From: Flavobacteriaceae bacterium
GTDB lineage: Bacteria > Bacteroidota > Bacteroidia > Flavobacteriales > Flavobacteriaceae
Reading direction: 5' to 3'
DNA: 36,096 nucleotides
Assembly (NCBI GenBank): GCA_947472705.1
Contig: CANJDA010000001.1
Coordinates: forward strand, 1-36,096
Part shown: one piece after another, positions 6,631-15,238 of the stretch
How positions within the stretch are numbered: the stretch's first letter is position 1
How the letters are laid out: every line of letters starts with the position of its first letter
Made by a program: the position numbers and the translations under genes
The notes under the pieces: generated by a model
What the model saw: the letters and a program-made list of their open reading frames with translations, nothing else
The model's database searches: none
Told to the model about the DNA's origin: nothing

Positions 6631-7635
6631 TTAGGCATTATTTTCTTTTATAAGATCTTTTATTTTTTGTTCCAATTCATCGGCCAATTCAGGATTGTCT
6701 TTAATTAAGACTTTTACCGCGTCTCGTCCTTGTCCTAATTTGGTATCTCCATAACTAAACCAAGAACCTGCTTTTTTGATAATTTCAAATTCTACAGCTA
6801 AATCAAGTATTTCTCCGGTTTTAGAAACTCCTTCGCCATACATTATATCGAATTCTGCAGTTTTGAATGGTGGAGCCACTTTGTTTTTTACCACTTTTAC
6901 TTTCGTTCTGTTTCCAATAACATTTTCACCATCTTTGATTTGTGATGAACGACGAATATCTAAACGAACGGAAGCATAAAATTTCAAGGCATTACCTCCA
7001 GTTGTGGTTTCAGGATTACCAAACATTACGCCAATTTTCTCTCGCAATTGGTTGATAAAGAAAACAGTACAATGAGTTTTGCTAATGGCACCAGTTAATT
7101 TTCTTAAAGCCTGTGACATTAAACGAGCATGTAATCCCATTTTAGAATCGCCCATTTCACCTTCAATCTCACTTTTTGGAGTTAATGCAGCTACAGAGTC
7201 AATAACTACTATATCTATAGCCCCTGAACGGATAAGGTTTTCAGCAATTTCCAAGGCTTGCTCGCCATTATCAGGTTGTGAAATAATTAAGTTTTCGATG
7301 TCTACGCCTAATTTCTCAGCATAATTTCTATCGAAAGCATGTTCTGCATCAATAAACGCTGCTATTCCACCCGCTTTTTGTGCTTCGGCTATAGCGTGCA
7401 ATGTTAAAGTGGTTTTACCTGATGATTCGGGTCCATATATTTCAATAACTCTTCCTCTTGGATACCCATTTACTCCTAAGGCTAAATCTAAACCAAGCGA
7501 ACCTGAAGGAATAATTTCTACTTCTTCTACGGCTTTGTCCCCCATTTTCATTACGGTTCCTTTGCCGTAAGCTTTATCTAATTTATCTAGTGTTAATTGT
7601 AATGCTTTTAATTTTGCTTCTTTTTCTGAACTCAT
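6631..7635 (-). CDS. recA: Recombinase RecA
   Basis: RecA polymerises on single-stranded DNA and drives ATP-dependent strand exchange in recombination and repair. The 334-residue protein has Walker A GPESSGKT at 68-75, the Walker B region IDIVVIDSVAAL, the conserved FINQLREKIGVMFGNPETTT loop and the C-terminal acidic/basic tail ending IKDLIKENNA. The start at MSSEKEAKLK (ATG at 7633-7635) gives the normal family length; a longer in-frame extension of 19 residues is not conserved in character. The gene is single, followed by its own terminator, and divergent from the second plsC-type gene. No clear LexA-type operator was seen upstream. Confidence 0.98.
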   Translation of the reverse strand: MSSEKEAKLKALQLTLDKLDKAYGKGTVMKMGDKAVEEVEIIPSGSLGLDLALGVNGYPRGRVIEIYGPESSGKTTLTLHAIAEAQKAGGIAAFIDAEHAFDRNYAEKLGVDIENLIISQPDNGEQALEIAENLIRSGAIDIVVIDSVAALTPKSEIEGEMGDSKMGLHARLMSQALRKLTGAISKTHCTVFFINQLREKIGVMFGNPETTTGGNALKFYASVRLDIRRSSQIKDGENVIGNRTKVKVVKNKVAPPFKTAEFDIMYGEGVSKTGEILDLAVEFEIIKKAGSWFSYGDTKLGQGRDAVKVLIKDNPELADELEQKIKDLIKENNA

Positions 7636-7734
7636 GTTGTAAAAATTTTGTGGCATAAAAATAAACCTTTTTTTCATGTAAATCCATCTCAATTTATAAG
7701 AATTATAAACAATCTATATGACAAATTTATTTTC

Positions 7735-7742
7735 TATTTTTG
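7735..7742 (+). promoter_or_regulatory. Putative -7 box for the plsC/desaturase operon
   Basis: TATTTTTG fits TAnnTTTG and lies 17 bases before the ATG at 7760. This supports that start over the in-frame ATG at 7718, which is upstream of the box. No -33 TTG is evident. Confidence 0.4.
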
Positions 7743-7759
7743 TCTTCTATTTTTATGTT

Positions 7760-8494
7760 ATGGAAAAGCTTATTTCGTATCCAATATCAATCTTATTTTA
7801 TTTTTGTTTTATTTTAACATTGTTTGTTTTCCATCCCATTCAGTGGTTTTGTTTTACTTTTTTTGGTTATGAAGCACATAAGAAAAGTGTAGATTATTTA
7901 AATTTTTTTTTGTCAAAATGCACAAATATTTTAGGGACTTCATATACTTTTGAGAATATAGATTCTATTCCAAAAGGTGCGCCAATAATTTTTGTAGCCA
8001 ATCATCAAAGTTTGTATGACATCGTTGGTATTATTTGGTATTTACGAAGATTTCATGCTAAATTTGTTAGCAAAAAAGAATTAGGGAAAGGAATACCTAG
8101 CGTTTCGTATAATTTAAGACACGGAGGATCCGTCCTTATCGATAGAAATGATTCTAAACAAGCTATCCCGCTAATTAAAGGATTATCAGAATATATAGAA
8201 AAGCACAAAAGATCAGCGGTAATTTTCCCCGAAGGCACAAGAAGTAAAAACGGAATTCCTAAAGAATTTGCCCAAAATGGCTTAAAAATCCTATGTAAAT
8301 ACGCACCTTCTGCTTATGTTGTGCCAATTACTATTAATAATTCGTGGAAAATGGTTAAATTTGGAGCCTTCCCCATGGGATTAGGAAACAAGCTGCAATT
8401 TATCATTCATAAACCATTAGCTGTTTCAGCCTTTTCATTTGAAGAGTTGATGGAGAAGACCGAAAAAGCGGTTAAACAATCAATTAAAAATTAA
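7760..8494 (+). CDS. 1-acyl-sn-glycerol-3-phosphate acyltransferase, PlsC family (second copy)
   Basis: The 244-residue membrane protein has an N-terminal hydrophobic stretch (residues 7-36), the catalytic motif NHQSLYD (81-87) and FPEGTRS (156-162), the classic PlsC signature that the first copy at 3221 has only as FPEGG. It probably makes phosphatidic acid from lysophosphatidic acid. It lies 3 bases before an acyl-ACP desaturase gene, so the pair is likely one operon linking acyl unsaturation to phospholipid assembly. The start at 7760 is chosen because the -7 box lies between it and an upstream in-frame ATG at 7718. Which of the two paralogues is the main PlsC cannot be told from sequence. 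Confidence 0.9.
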   Translation: MEKLISYPISILFYFCFILTLFVFHPIQWFCFTFFGYEAHKKSVDYLNFFLSKCTNILGTSYTFENIDSIPKGAPIIFVANHQSLYDIVGIIWYLRRFHAKFVSKKELGKGIPSVSYNLRHGGSVLIDRNDSKQAIPLIKGLSEYIEKHKRSAVIFPEGTRSKNGIPKEFAQNGLKILCKYAPSAYVVPITINNSWKMVKFGAFPMGLGNKLQFIIHKPLAVSAFSFEELMEKTEKAVKQSIKN

Positions 8495-8497
8495 AAA

Positions 8498-9496
8498 ATG
8501 CCTCAAAAAAATTTAAGGCTCGAAGTCATGCAATTTTTGGAAAAAGACATTAACAACTTTGTTGATGAATACTTAATTCCAGTAGAAAAAATTTGGCAGC
8601 CAAGTGACTTATTACCCAATTCAGAAGGAGAAAACTTTTTTGAAGAAGTTACAGAATTACGTGAAATAGCAAAAGATTTACCCTATGATTTTTGGGTTGC
8701 CCTTGTAGGTGACACTATAACAGAAGAGGCATTGCCTACTTATGAATCCTGGTTAATGGATGTAGAAGGCGTGAATCAAAAAACAGAGAATGGAGATAAT
8801 GGTTGGGCCAAATGGTTGCGTTTATGGACCGGTGAAGAAAACCGTCACGGGGATTTATTAAATAAATACTTGTATTTATCGGGTCGCGTAAACATGCGTG
8901 AAGTAGAAATCACAACTCAGCATTTAATCAATGATGGATTCGATCCAGGAACTGGAAGAGATCCTTATAAAAACTTTGTTTTTACTAGTTTTCAAGAATT
9001 GGCAACTTATGTGTCACACAATCGAGTAGCACAATTGGCAAAAAAATACGGTGATAATAAATTATCTAAGATTTGTAAAATCATTGCAGGTGATGAAATG
9101 CGTCATCATTTGGCATATAGCGAATTTGTAACTCGAATTTTCAAAATAGATCCAAGCGAGATGTTGTTGGCATTTGAATACATGATGAAGAAAAAAATCA
9201 CTATGCCAGCAAACTTGATTCGTGAATCTGGAGAAAGTATAGGTTCTGCATTTGAGAAATTTTCTGAATCAGCACAAAGAATAGGTGTTTATACAGCGCT
9301 TGACTATGTTGATATTTTAGATAAATTGAATGTTAAATGGGAAATAGACAAATTGGCCAACCTAACAGATGAAGCCGAAAAAGCCCGTGATTATTTATTG
9401 AGATTACCAGCTAGAATGACCAGAATTGCTGAGCGAATGGTGGTTCCGGCAGAAGAAAAATTATTCTCTTGGGTGCAACCCGCCTTGATAAAATAA
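8498..9496 (+). CDS. Acyl-[acyl-carrier-protein] desaturase (di-iron, ferritin-like)
   Basis: This soluble enzyme introduces a cis double bond into acyl chains held on acyl carrier protein, using O2 and electrons from ferredoxin. The 332-residue sequence carries the di-iron ligands of the plant stearoyl-ACP desaturase family: Glu in ITEEALPTY (about 76-77), EENRHG (113-118), Glu in FTSFQELATY (about 167) and GDEMRHH (198-204). The length is near that of the family core. It follows the plsC-type gene by 3 bases and is followed by a strong terminator. Regiospecificity cannot be read from the sequence. Confidence 0.93.
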   Translation: MPQKNLRLEVMQFLEKDINNFVDEYLIPVEKIWQPSDLLPNSEGENFFEEVTELREIAKDLPYDFWVALVGDTITEEALPTYESWLMDVEGVNQKTENGDNGWAKWLRLWTGEENRHGDLLNKYLYLSGRVNMREVEITTQHLINDGFDPGTGRDPYKNFVFTSFQELATYVSHNRVAQLAKKYGDNKLSKICKIIAGDEMRHHLAYSEFVTRIFKIDPSEMLLAFEYMMKKKITMPANLIRESGESIGSAFEKFSESAQRIGVYTALDYVDILDKLNVKWEIDKLANLTDEAEKARDYLLRLPARMTRIAERMVVPAEEKLFSWVQPALIK

Positions 9497-9505
9497 ATAC
9501 AAACC

Positions 9506-9536
9506 AATCCTTTCCCAATCCGAAAGGATTTTTTTT
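9506..9536 (+). terminator. Terminator of the plsC/desaturase operon
   Basis: AATCCTTTC (9506-9514) pairs with GAAAGGATT (9522-9530) around a 7-base loop and is followed by T's to 9536. Confidence 0.85.
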
Positions 9537-9544
9537 AAATTAAT

Positions 9545-10189
9545 ATGACCATCATAGATAAAACAATACAATTTGTTAGACAACAATTAGAAAATGCCGA
9601 AGGCGGACATGATTGGTTTCATATTGAACGTGTTTATAAAAATGCAATTTTAATTGCCGACGGTAACGATTGTGATTTAACCATTGTTAAGCTAGGAGCT
9701 TTACTTCATGATATTGCCGATAGTAAATTTCATGATGGAGATGAAACACTGGGCCCAAAAATTGCTAGAGCTTTTCTAGAAAATGAAAAAGTTGATGAAA
9801 TTACAATAGCCCATGTCATTAACATCATCGAAAATATTTCGTTTAAGGGTGGAAATTTTGAAAGAAAGTTTAATTCGAAAGAGTTGGAAATCGTTCAAGA
9901 TGCTGACCGTTTAGATGCGCTTGGTGCAATAGGTATAGCTCGCACATTTAATTATGGAGGATTTAAAAATAGAGCGCTTTACAATCCTGCTATTCAGCCA
10001 AATCTCAAGATGAGCAAGGAAGAATACAAAAACACAGAATCGCCAACGCTTAATCATTTCTACGAAAAATTATTGTTGTTAAAAGATAAAATGAACACCG
10101 ATAAAGGTAAAAAAATAGCAGAAGCAAGACATCAATACATGGAAAATTTCCTATCGCAGTTTTATGCTGAATGGGAAGGAGAACGTTAA
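9545..10189 (+). CDS. HD-domain metal-dependent phosphohydrolase (YpgQ/YedJ type)
   Basis: The 214-residue cytosolic protein shows the HD superfamily pattern: H22 and H26 in GHDWFHIERV, the H55-D56 doublet in ALLHDIADSKF, a His in IAHVINIIENISF and the closing Asp in EIVQDADRLDALGA (about 119-121). These residues bind metal for phosphoester or pyrophosphate hydrolysis. The DADRLDALGAIGIAR stretch is characteristic of the YedJ/YpgQ subgroup, whose members include nucleotide pyrophosphohydrolases. The substrate is not decided by sequence. It starts 9 bases after a terminator and runs convergently into the crotonase gene with only 18 bases between. Confidence 0.88.
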   Translation: MTIIDKTIQFVRQQLENAEGGHDWFHIERVYKNAILIADGNDCDLTIVKLGALLHDIADSKFHDGDETLGPKIARAFLENEKVDEITIAHVINIIENISFKGGNFERKFNSKELEIVQDADRLDALGAIGIARTFNYGGFKNRALYNPAIQPNLKMSKEEYKNTESPTLNHFYEKLLLLKDKMNTDKGKKIAEARHQYMENFLSQFYAEWEGER

Positions 10190-10207
10190 TTAACCAATCT
10201 GGATCTT

Positions 10208-10990
10208 TTATTTTCCAGTAAAATTGGCTTTTCTTTTCTCTAAAAATGCGGTAGTTCCTTCTTTAAAATCTTCGGTACCAAAGCATTTTCCAAAGTTTCT
10301 GATTTCGGTTTCGTAGCCGTTGATGCCATCTTTGAAATTAGCATTTATAGCTTTTATAGCTTTCCCAATAGCGGCTGGTGAATTTTTCATTATGCGTTGC
10401 GCTAAGTTTTTAGTAAAGTCTAAAAGTTCGCCTTGAGGTACCACATGATTCACCAACCCAGCACGAAAAGCTTCTTCCGCAGTTATCATTCCAGCGGTCA
10501 TGATCATTTCCATCGCGCGCCCTTTTCCAATTAATTGTGGCAATCTTTGTGTTCCACCATAACCTGGAATAACGCCAAGTGATACTTCGGGTAAACCCAT
10601 TTTGGCATTATCGGAAGCAATTCTGAAATGACATGCCATAGCCAATTCTAATCCGCCACCCAATGCAAATCCGTTTACAGCAGCAATGGTTGGAGTTTTT
10701 AAATTTTCGACAAAATCGAATAACAATTCTTGTCCTTGTGCTGCTAATTGCGCTCCTTCTTCTATAGAAAAATTGGCAAATTCCGAGATATCGGCACCAG
10801 CTACAAAGGCTTTTTCACCTTCACCAGTAACAATAATAACTCTAACATCTTCGCTAGCATCAAGACTTTCTAAAGCATTATGTAATTCCTGAATAGTGGC
10901 TTTATTAAGTGCGTTTAATTTGGTTGGACGATTAATGGTAATTAGTCCAATGCCATTTTCTAGTGCAACAAGGATATTTTCGAAGTTCAT
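10208..10990 (-). CDS. Enoyl-CoA hydratase/isomerase (crotonase) family
   Basis: The 260-residue protein is a full-length crotonase. GADI in AFVAGADISEF (about 62-72) and NGFALGGGLELAMAC (106-120) form the oxyanion hole, and both catalytic glutamates of true hydratases are present, E115 in GGGLEL and E135 in PEVSLGVIPGYGGT. It should hydrate trans-2-enoyl-CoA to 3-hydroxyacyl-CoA in fatty-acid breakdown or a related CoA pathway; crotonyl-CoA hydratase is also possible. It is the last gene after the histidine kinase, with an 11-base gap, in the hemH-hemJ-kinase run, although it has no obvious functional link to heme. Confidence 0.92.
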   Translation of the reverse strand: MNFENILVALENGIGLITINRPTKLNALNKATIQELHNALESLDASEDVRVIIVTGEGEKAFVAGADISEFANFSIEEGAQLAAQGQELLFDFVENLKTPTIAAVNGFALGGGLELAMACHFRIASDNAKMGLPEVSLGVIPGYGGTQRLPQLIGKGRAMEMIMTAGMITAEEAFRAGLVNHVVPQGELLDFTKNLAQRIMKNSPAAIGKAIKAINANFKDGINGYETEIRNFGKCFGTEDFKEGTTAFLEKRKANFTGK

Positions 10991-11001
10991 AGGTTGTGTT
11001 T

Positions 11002-12471
11002 TTATTTGACAATAGGAAGGGATACAATAAATGTTGAACCTTTCCCGAGTTCTGTTTCAAAAGTAATAGTTCCTTTGTAATTTTCTATAATGTTTTTAAT
11101 AATTCCTAGTCCCAATCCCATACCGCTAGTTTTGGTAGTAAACTTGGGTTCAAAAACATGTTCTATATGTTCGGGCTCAATGCCGATACCATTATCTTTT
11201 ACTTTAATAATTACATTGTTTTCGATTTCATTTACTGAAATGACCACACTTTTTTCTTCTTGTTCTTCGGGGATGGATTGAATAGCGTTTTTAACTAAAT
11301 TGGTAATAATTCGAATTAATTGTGTTCGATCGAGTTTGGTCACAATATAATTGTTGTTGCTTTCAAAAGAGATAAATTCTTCATTAAAAATATCCAATGC
11401 CAAATCTATTACTTGCACCACATTAAGTGTTTCGTTTTGTTGTGCTGGCATTGAAGCAAAGTTAGAAAAAGCAGAAGCCACAGCACTCATAGTATCAATT
11501 TGCTGAATTAATGTTTTAGAATAATCGTTCAGTTTTTGCTTCAACTCAGGATCATTTGCATCAAATTTTCTTTGAAAACTTTGTACTGTTAAGCGCATAG
11601 GTGTCAATGGATTTTTGATTTCATGTGCCACTTGTTTGGCCATTTCACGCCAAGCCTGTTCACGCTCACTTTGCGCTAGTTTAGTTGCGCTTTCTTCCAG
11701 TTTATCAACCATACCGTTGTATGCTTTAATCAATAAATTGATTTCTTTACTATTGGCCTCAATTACAATTTTCTCGTTCTTTTGATTCAAACTTGTTTCG
11801 TTGATTTTATCGGATATTGTTTTTAACGATTTTGTTATATAGGTTGAAAGAAAGTATGCTAAAGCAAATGCCACTAATAACATAAATGAATATACTTGGC
11901 TTAGGCGTAACAAAAATTGTTGCAATTCATTTTCATAAAAGCCATCGTCTTCAACATAAGGAATATTGAGAATTCCAAGAGGTTTGAATTTATCGTCTTT
12001 TATTTGACTGTAGGAGGAGCGATTTTTAGAACCATTCACATTTTTGATGTCAACATATCTTTTCTCAACCGAAGATTCTACTAAGTTAATAACGTATTTT
12101 GGTATTGGCGGTGCTACTTTATCTACAGAAAACGTGGCTTTAGAAGATTTAAGTAATTTTCCTTTAAGCGAATAAATATTGATATCTACATTATGAATGT
12201 CGGCTAGTTCGTGAATTTTGTCTTTAAATATTAATGGCAAATTAGCTTGCGTTAAGGGATATGTTGTGGTAGAAAGCACATAATTGATGTGTTCTTTTAT
12301 GGCATTTTCTTTTCGGTCTAAACGCTCTTGATGGTATTCTTTAGCTTCATTTTTAAATTGAATAATAGAAATGGAAGCCATTAAAACAGATGCAATCACA
12401 ATCAATATAATCATCGACAGGAAAATCCTGATTCGGAGTGACAGCATTGACATTTTGAAACCGTTAAGCAT
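11002..12471 (-). CDS. NtrY-like membrane sensor histidine kinase
   Basis: The 489-residue protein has a membrane helix at about 14-38, an extracytoplasmic sensor region (40-188), a second helix at about 190-212, a HAMP-like linker (213-262) and a kinase core. The phospho-acceptor is H283 in AKQVAHEIKNPLTPMRL, the H-box form typical of NtrY kinases. The N box (NLVKNAIQSIPEE), DNGIGI, FEPKFTTK and GMGLGLGIIKNI complete the ATP-binding domain. No response regulator is encoded in the window, so it is an orphan here. It starts 3 bases after the end of hemJ, so the two are probably cotranscribed. The signal sensed is unknown. Confidence 0.93.
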   Translation of the reverse strand: MLNGFKMSMLSLRIRIFLSMIILIVIASVLMASISIIQFKNEAKEYHQERLDRKENAIKEHINYVLSTTTYPLTQANLPLIFKDKIHELADIHNVDINIYSLKGKLLKSSKATFSVDKVAPPIPKYVINLVESSVEKRYVDIKNVNGSKNRSSYSQIKDDKFKPLGILNIPYVEDDGFYENELQQFLLRLSQVYSFMLLVAFALAYFLSTYITKSLKTISDKINETSLNQKNEKIVIEANSKEINLLIKAYNGMVDKLEESATKLAQSEREQAWREMAKQVAHEIKNPLTPMRLTVQSFQRKFDANDPELKQKLNDYSKTLIQQIDTMSAVASAFSNFASMPAQQNETLNVVQVIDLALDIFNEEFISFESNNNYIVTKLDRTQLIRIITNLVKNAIQSIPEEQEEKSVVISVNEIENNVIIKVKDNGIGIEPEHIEHVFEPKFTTKTSGMGLGLGIIKNIIENYKGTITFETELGKGSTFIVSLPIVK

Positions 12472-12474
12472 GGT

Positions 12475-13020
12475 TTAGGAATTGTTTTTTTCTCGAATTC
12501 GTTTATAAAATTTAAAGCCTAACATAATTAAAACCGAAAACAAAATGATTCCGATTACACCATAAATCCAGTTGAAAGCATTCTTTAAAATTACTAAAAA
12601 AACCACTGCAAAAAGGATAATAGTTGCTCCTTCATTCCATAATCGCATAAAGTTAGAGGTATACTTTACATCATCATTTTGTAACTGCTTATATATTTGG
12701 TGGCATTTGAAATGATAGGCAAATAATAAAACTACAAATCCTAATTTGACATGCATCCAAGGCATTTGCAACCACACCGGCATTAACCACAATAACCAAA
12801 TAGCAAAAATTGTTGCCAAAACCGCACTCGGCCAAGTGATGATATACCACAAGCGATAGGTCATGATTTTGTATTGCTTTTGCAAAATTTCCTTCTCGGG
12901 AGAGGGTTTGTCATTAGCTTCAATTTGGTACACAAACAAACGAACAATATAAAACAATCCTGCAAACCAAGTGATTACAAAAATGAGGTGCAATGATTTT
13001 ATGTAGTTGTAGAATTCCAT
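12475..13020 (-). CDS. hemJ: Protoporphyrinogen IX oxidase HemJ (CopD-like membrane protein)
   Basis: The 181-residue integral membrane protein has four or five hydrophobic helices and the HemJ/UPF0093 pattern: YIKSLHLIFVITWFAGLFYI with the conserved His11, TYRLWYIITWPSAVLA, WMHVKLGFVV and NFMRLWNEGATIILF. HemJ oxidises protoporphyrinogen IX to protoporphyrin IX, the step before ferrochelatase, in bacteria that lack HemG and HemY. It lies 5 bases after hemH, the next enzyme in the pathway, which supports this over the generic CopD label often given to such proteins. No other protoporphyrinogen oxidase is in the window. Confidence 0.88.
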   Translation of the reverse strand: MEFYNYIKSLHLIFVITWFAGLFYIVRLFVYQIEANDKPSPEKEILQKQYKIMTYRLWYIITWPSAVLATIFAIWLLWLMPVWLQMPWMHVKLGFVVLLFAYHFKCHQIYKQLQNDDVKYTSNFMRLWNEGATIILFAVVFLVILKNAFNWIYGVIGIILFSVLIMLGFKFYKRIREKNNS

Positions 13021-13025
13021 AATTT

Positions 13026-14039
13026 TTATTTAGCCCAATCTTTAACCCAATTGGCAACCACTTGACACCATTCGTCATCATCGTTTAAACAAGGAACAGC
13101 AAAGAATTCTTCGCCTCCATGTTCTTTGAAATCTTCGTTAGCACGCATGGCAATTTCTTCCAAAGTTTCTAAACAATCCGACACAAAAGCTGGAGTTACT
13201 ACTGCTAATTTTTTAATGCCTTTTTCGGGCATTAAATTGATTTCAACATCGGTATAAGGAGTGAGCCATTTGTCTCCCGCCAAGCGTGATTGGAAAGTTT
13301 GACTGTATTTTCCTTCTGGAATGCCAAGTAATTCAACCACTTGTCTTGTGGTTTCATAACATTGATGACGGTAGCAAAATTCATGCGCTGGAGAAGCGGT
13401 TACACAACATTTATTGTCAATAGTACAATGTGATTTGGTGACATCCGTCTTGCGAATATGACGTTTCGGAATACCATGATAAGAAAACAATAAATGATCA
13501 TATTCAAACCCTTCCAAATGTTTTTTGATGGAATGGGCTAAGGTTTTTATAAAATCGGGTTTGTTGTAAAAAGCAGGAACCTTGGTTATTGTCATTTCTG
13601 GGAAATGCGATTTTTGCAATTCGTCAGCCAATGCCCATATAGTAGTGGTGGATGCCATCGCATATTGCGGATATAAAGCCAATAACATCACTTCAGTTAC
13701 ACCTTTGTCTTTTAGTTCTTGTAATCCTTTTTGAATAGACATAGAGCCATAGCGCATAGCTAAAGCTACAGGGACATCAACAAGTTTTTCTACTTTTTGG
13801 TGCATTTTTTTGGAAAACACAATTAGAGGAGAACCTTCATCTGTCCAAATTTGGCTATAGGCATGAGCTGATTTCTTAGGTCGGGTTTGTAAAATAATAC
13901 CTCGAACTAACAAGGCACGCAATAAAAATGGTACGTCAATCACGTATTTATCCATTAAAAATTCATCTAAATAAGGCTTTACGTCTTTTGGTGTTGGGCT
14001 TTCAGGCGAGCCTAAATTAACTAATAATACTCCTTTCAT
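13026..14039 (-). CDS. hemH: Ferrochelatase
   Basis: Ferrochelatase inserts Fe2+ into protoporphyrin IX to give protoheme. The 337-residue protein begins MKGVLLVNLGSPESPTP and has the active-site His188 in FSYHGIPKRHI and the conserved acidic helix FVSDCLETLEEI near the C-terminus. Between them is an unusual Cys-rich insertion, C205, C211, C212, C222 and C227 (KSHCTIDNKCC and HEFCYRHQCYETT), absent from the E. coli type. It is the first gene of a minus-strand run hemH-hemJ-kinase-crotonase. There is a 95-base gap to the AraC-type gene upstream, in which I see no clear -7 box, so hemH may be read from the regulator's transcript. Confidence 0.96.
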   Translation of the reverse strand: MKGVLLVNLGSPESPTPKDVKPYLDEFLMDKYVIDVPFLLRALLVRGIILQTRPKKSAHAYSQIWTDEGSPLIVFSKKMHQKVEKLVDVPVALAMRYGSMSIQKGLQELKDKGVTEVMLLALYPQYAMASTTTIWALADELQKSHFPEMTITKVPAFYNKPDFIKTLAHSIKKHLEGFEYDHLLFSYHGIPKRHIRKTDVTKSHCTIDNKCCVTASPAHEFCYRHQCYETTRQVVELLGIPEGKYSQTFQSRLAGDKWLTPYTDVEINLMPEKGIKKLAVVTPAFVSDCLETLEEIAMRANEDFKEHGGEEFFAVPCLNDDDEWCQVVANWVKDWAK

Positions 14040-14134
14040 TTTGGCAATTTTAATTTTTTAAAAGTAATAAAACTTCTTTTTTGGCTTTGGTTGCATTTAA
14101 TTTTTTATTGATACTCGCATACACGAGATTGATG

Positions 14135-15010
14135 TTACCCAGTATTTTGATTGATAGACATTAAATATTTTTTGGGAGTCGTTGCAAATTTTTTCTTGAA
14201 AGCAGCAATGAAATGGCTTCCGGTGCTGTAACCTATTTTCAATCCAACTTCATTTACATTATAGGAACCAGAATCCAATAAACGCCTTGCATAATCCATT
14301 TTATAATCGAATAAAAAGCCATAAACGGTGTCGCCATAAATTTGCTTGAAACCCATTTTTAGTTTTTTCAAATTCAACCCAATTTCATCAGCCAGTTCTT
14401 GTAAACCAGGCGGTTCTGTCATGTTGGCGATGATGATTTCTTTGGCTTTTTTTATTTTCATCACATTGTCTTCATCAATAAGGAATGGACATTGCTCTGC
14501 ATTTGGGTCCTCATTTCGGTTAAAATACAAACTCAACAACTCATAGCCTTTGCCTTTATAGTACAAATTTTTTATAGAAGGATTAAGTGTGTAATGAAAC
14601 ATTTGACTCAAAACAATAGCCATTGACGGACTGACATTCTCTTCTTTATAATATTTTTTATCGTTGTTCTCCGGACTAAGAAACGGAATATGATTCGCTT
14701 GATTAGTAAACAAAGAATGGAACTTTTGGATAGAAACAATAACCGATATCACCCAAGAATTAGGCGCTAATTCCAAATCTAAAGGCAATTCTTTTTGAGG
14801 ATTGTAGAACAATAAAGACTTTTCTTCATTCAAATCTAAAGCATAAGTACCTTCATTAAAAACGAATTTTGCTTTGCCTTTGATGCCAAAGTGAAATTGG
14901 ATAAGCCCTTGCTGGATGTGCTTTTTTACGTGAAAATTTTCATTTTCATCGTTTTGAAACCTAATTAGGGTAAAGTCATTTTCAATTGTTATTATTTCCT
15001 GAGAACCCAT
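14135..15010 (-). CDS. AraC-family transcriptional regulator
   Basis: The 291-residue protein has an N-terminal ligand or dimerisation region (about 1-185) and a C-terminal AraC DNA-binding domain with two helix-turn-helix units: PGLQELADEIGLNLKKLKMG and SYNVNEVGLKIGYSTGSHFI, followed by AAFKKKFATTPKKYL. The pattern with LKMGFKQIYG resembles PchR-like regulators that respond to iron-siderophores, but that is a loose similarity. It is transcribed away from hemA and towards hemH, so it sits between the two heme blocks and is a plausible regulator of both. A -7 box and an inverted repeat lie in the 228-base divergent region. Confidence 0.9.
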   Translation of the reverse strand: MGSQEIITIENDFTLIRFQNDENENFHVKKHIQQGLIQFHFGIKGKAKFVFNEGTYALDLNEEKSLLFYNPQKELPLDLELAPNSWVISVIVSIQKFHSLFTNQANHIPFLSPENNDKKYYKEENVSPSMAIVLSQMFHYTLNPSIKNLYYKGKGYELLSLYFNRNEDPNAEQCPFLIDEDNVMKIKKAKEIIIANMTEPPGLQELADEIGLNLKKLKMGFKQIYGDTVYGFLFDYKMDYARRLLDSGSYNVNEVGLKIGYSTGSHFIAAFKKKFATTPKKYLMSINQNTG

Positions 15011-15103
15011 AGCGACATTTTTTTGGACATGATTGAGATGCCAAGCAAAATTATTATTTAGAATGAATCTATATAAAAAATTTGTGAGTACTTGATTTCA
15101 TTG

Positions 15104-15111
15104 CAAATTTA
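15104..15111 (-). promoter_or_regulatory. Putative -7 box of the AraC-type gene
   Basis: TAAATTTG on the minus strand fits TAnnTTTG, 93 bases from the ATG. No -33 TTG was found. Confidence 0.3.
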
Positions 15112-15118
15112 TGATAAA

Positions 15119-15184
15119 TAACGCTAAAAAGATATTTACACTATAAAATATCTCAGAGCGACACAAAAAGTCCCTCAAGCGTTA
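15119..15184. promoter_or_regulatory. Nested inverted repeats in the divergent araC-type/hemA region
   Basis: AGATATTT (15130-15137) and AAATATCT (15146-15153) form an 8-base inverted repeat with an 8-base gap. TAACGCT (15119-15125) and AGCGTTA (15178-15184) form an outer 7-base pair. The region 15011-15238 is otherwise non-coding. The repeats are candidates for an operator of the adjacent regulator. Confidence 0.35.
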
Positions 15185-15205
15185 CTTTTATAAAAAGGAT
15201 AGTGA

Positions 15206-15213
15206 TAATTTTG
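15206..15213 (+). promoter_or_regulatory. hemA: Putative -7 box of the hemA operon
   Basis: TAATTTTG fits TAnnTTTG and lies 25 bases before the ATG at 15239. It is 22 bases downstream of the outer inverted-repeat arm, so a protein bound there could affect RNA polymerase. Confidence 0.45.
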
Positions 15214-15238
15214 TTTAACTTTTTAAGGAAAGTAGGAT

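Noticed and set aside
7718..7759. Upstream ATG for the second plsC-type gene
   Set aside because: It lies before the TATTTTTG box at 7735-7742, and the added residues are not needed for the family length.
12475..13020. Copper resistance protein CopD
   Set aside because: The conserved His, TYRLW and FMRLWNE pattern and position next to hemH fit HemJ, and no copper genes are nearby.
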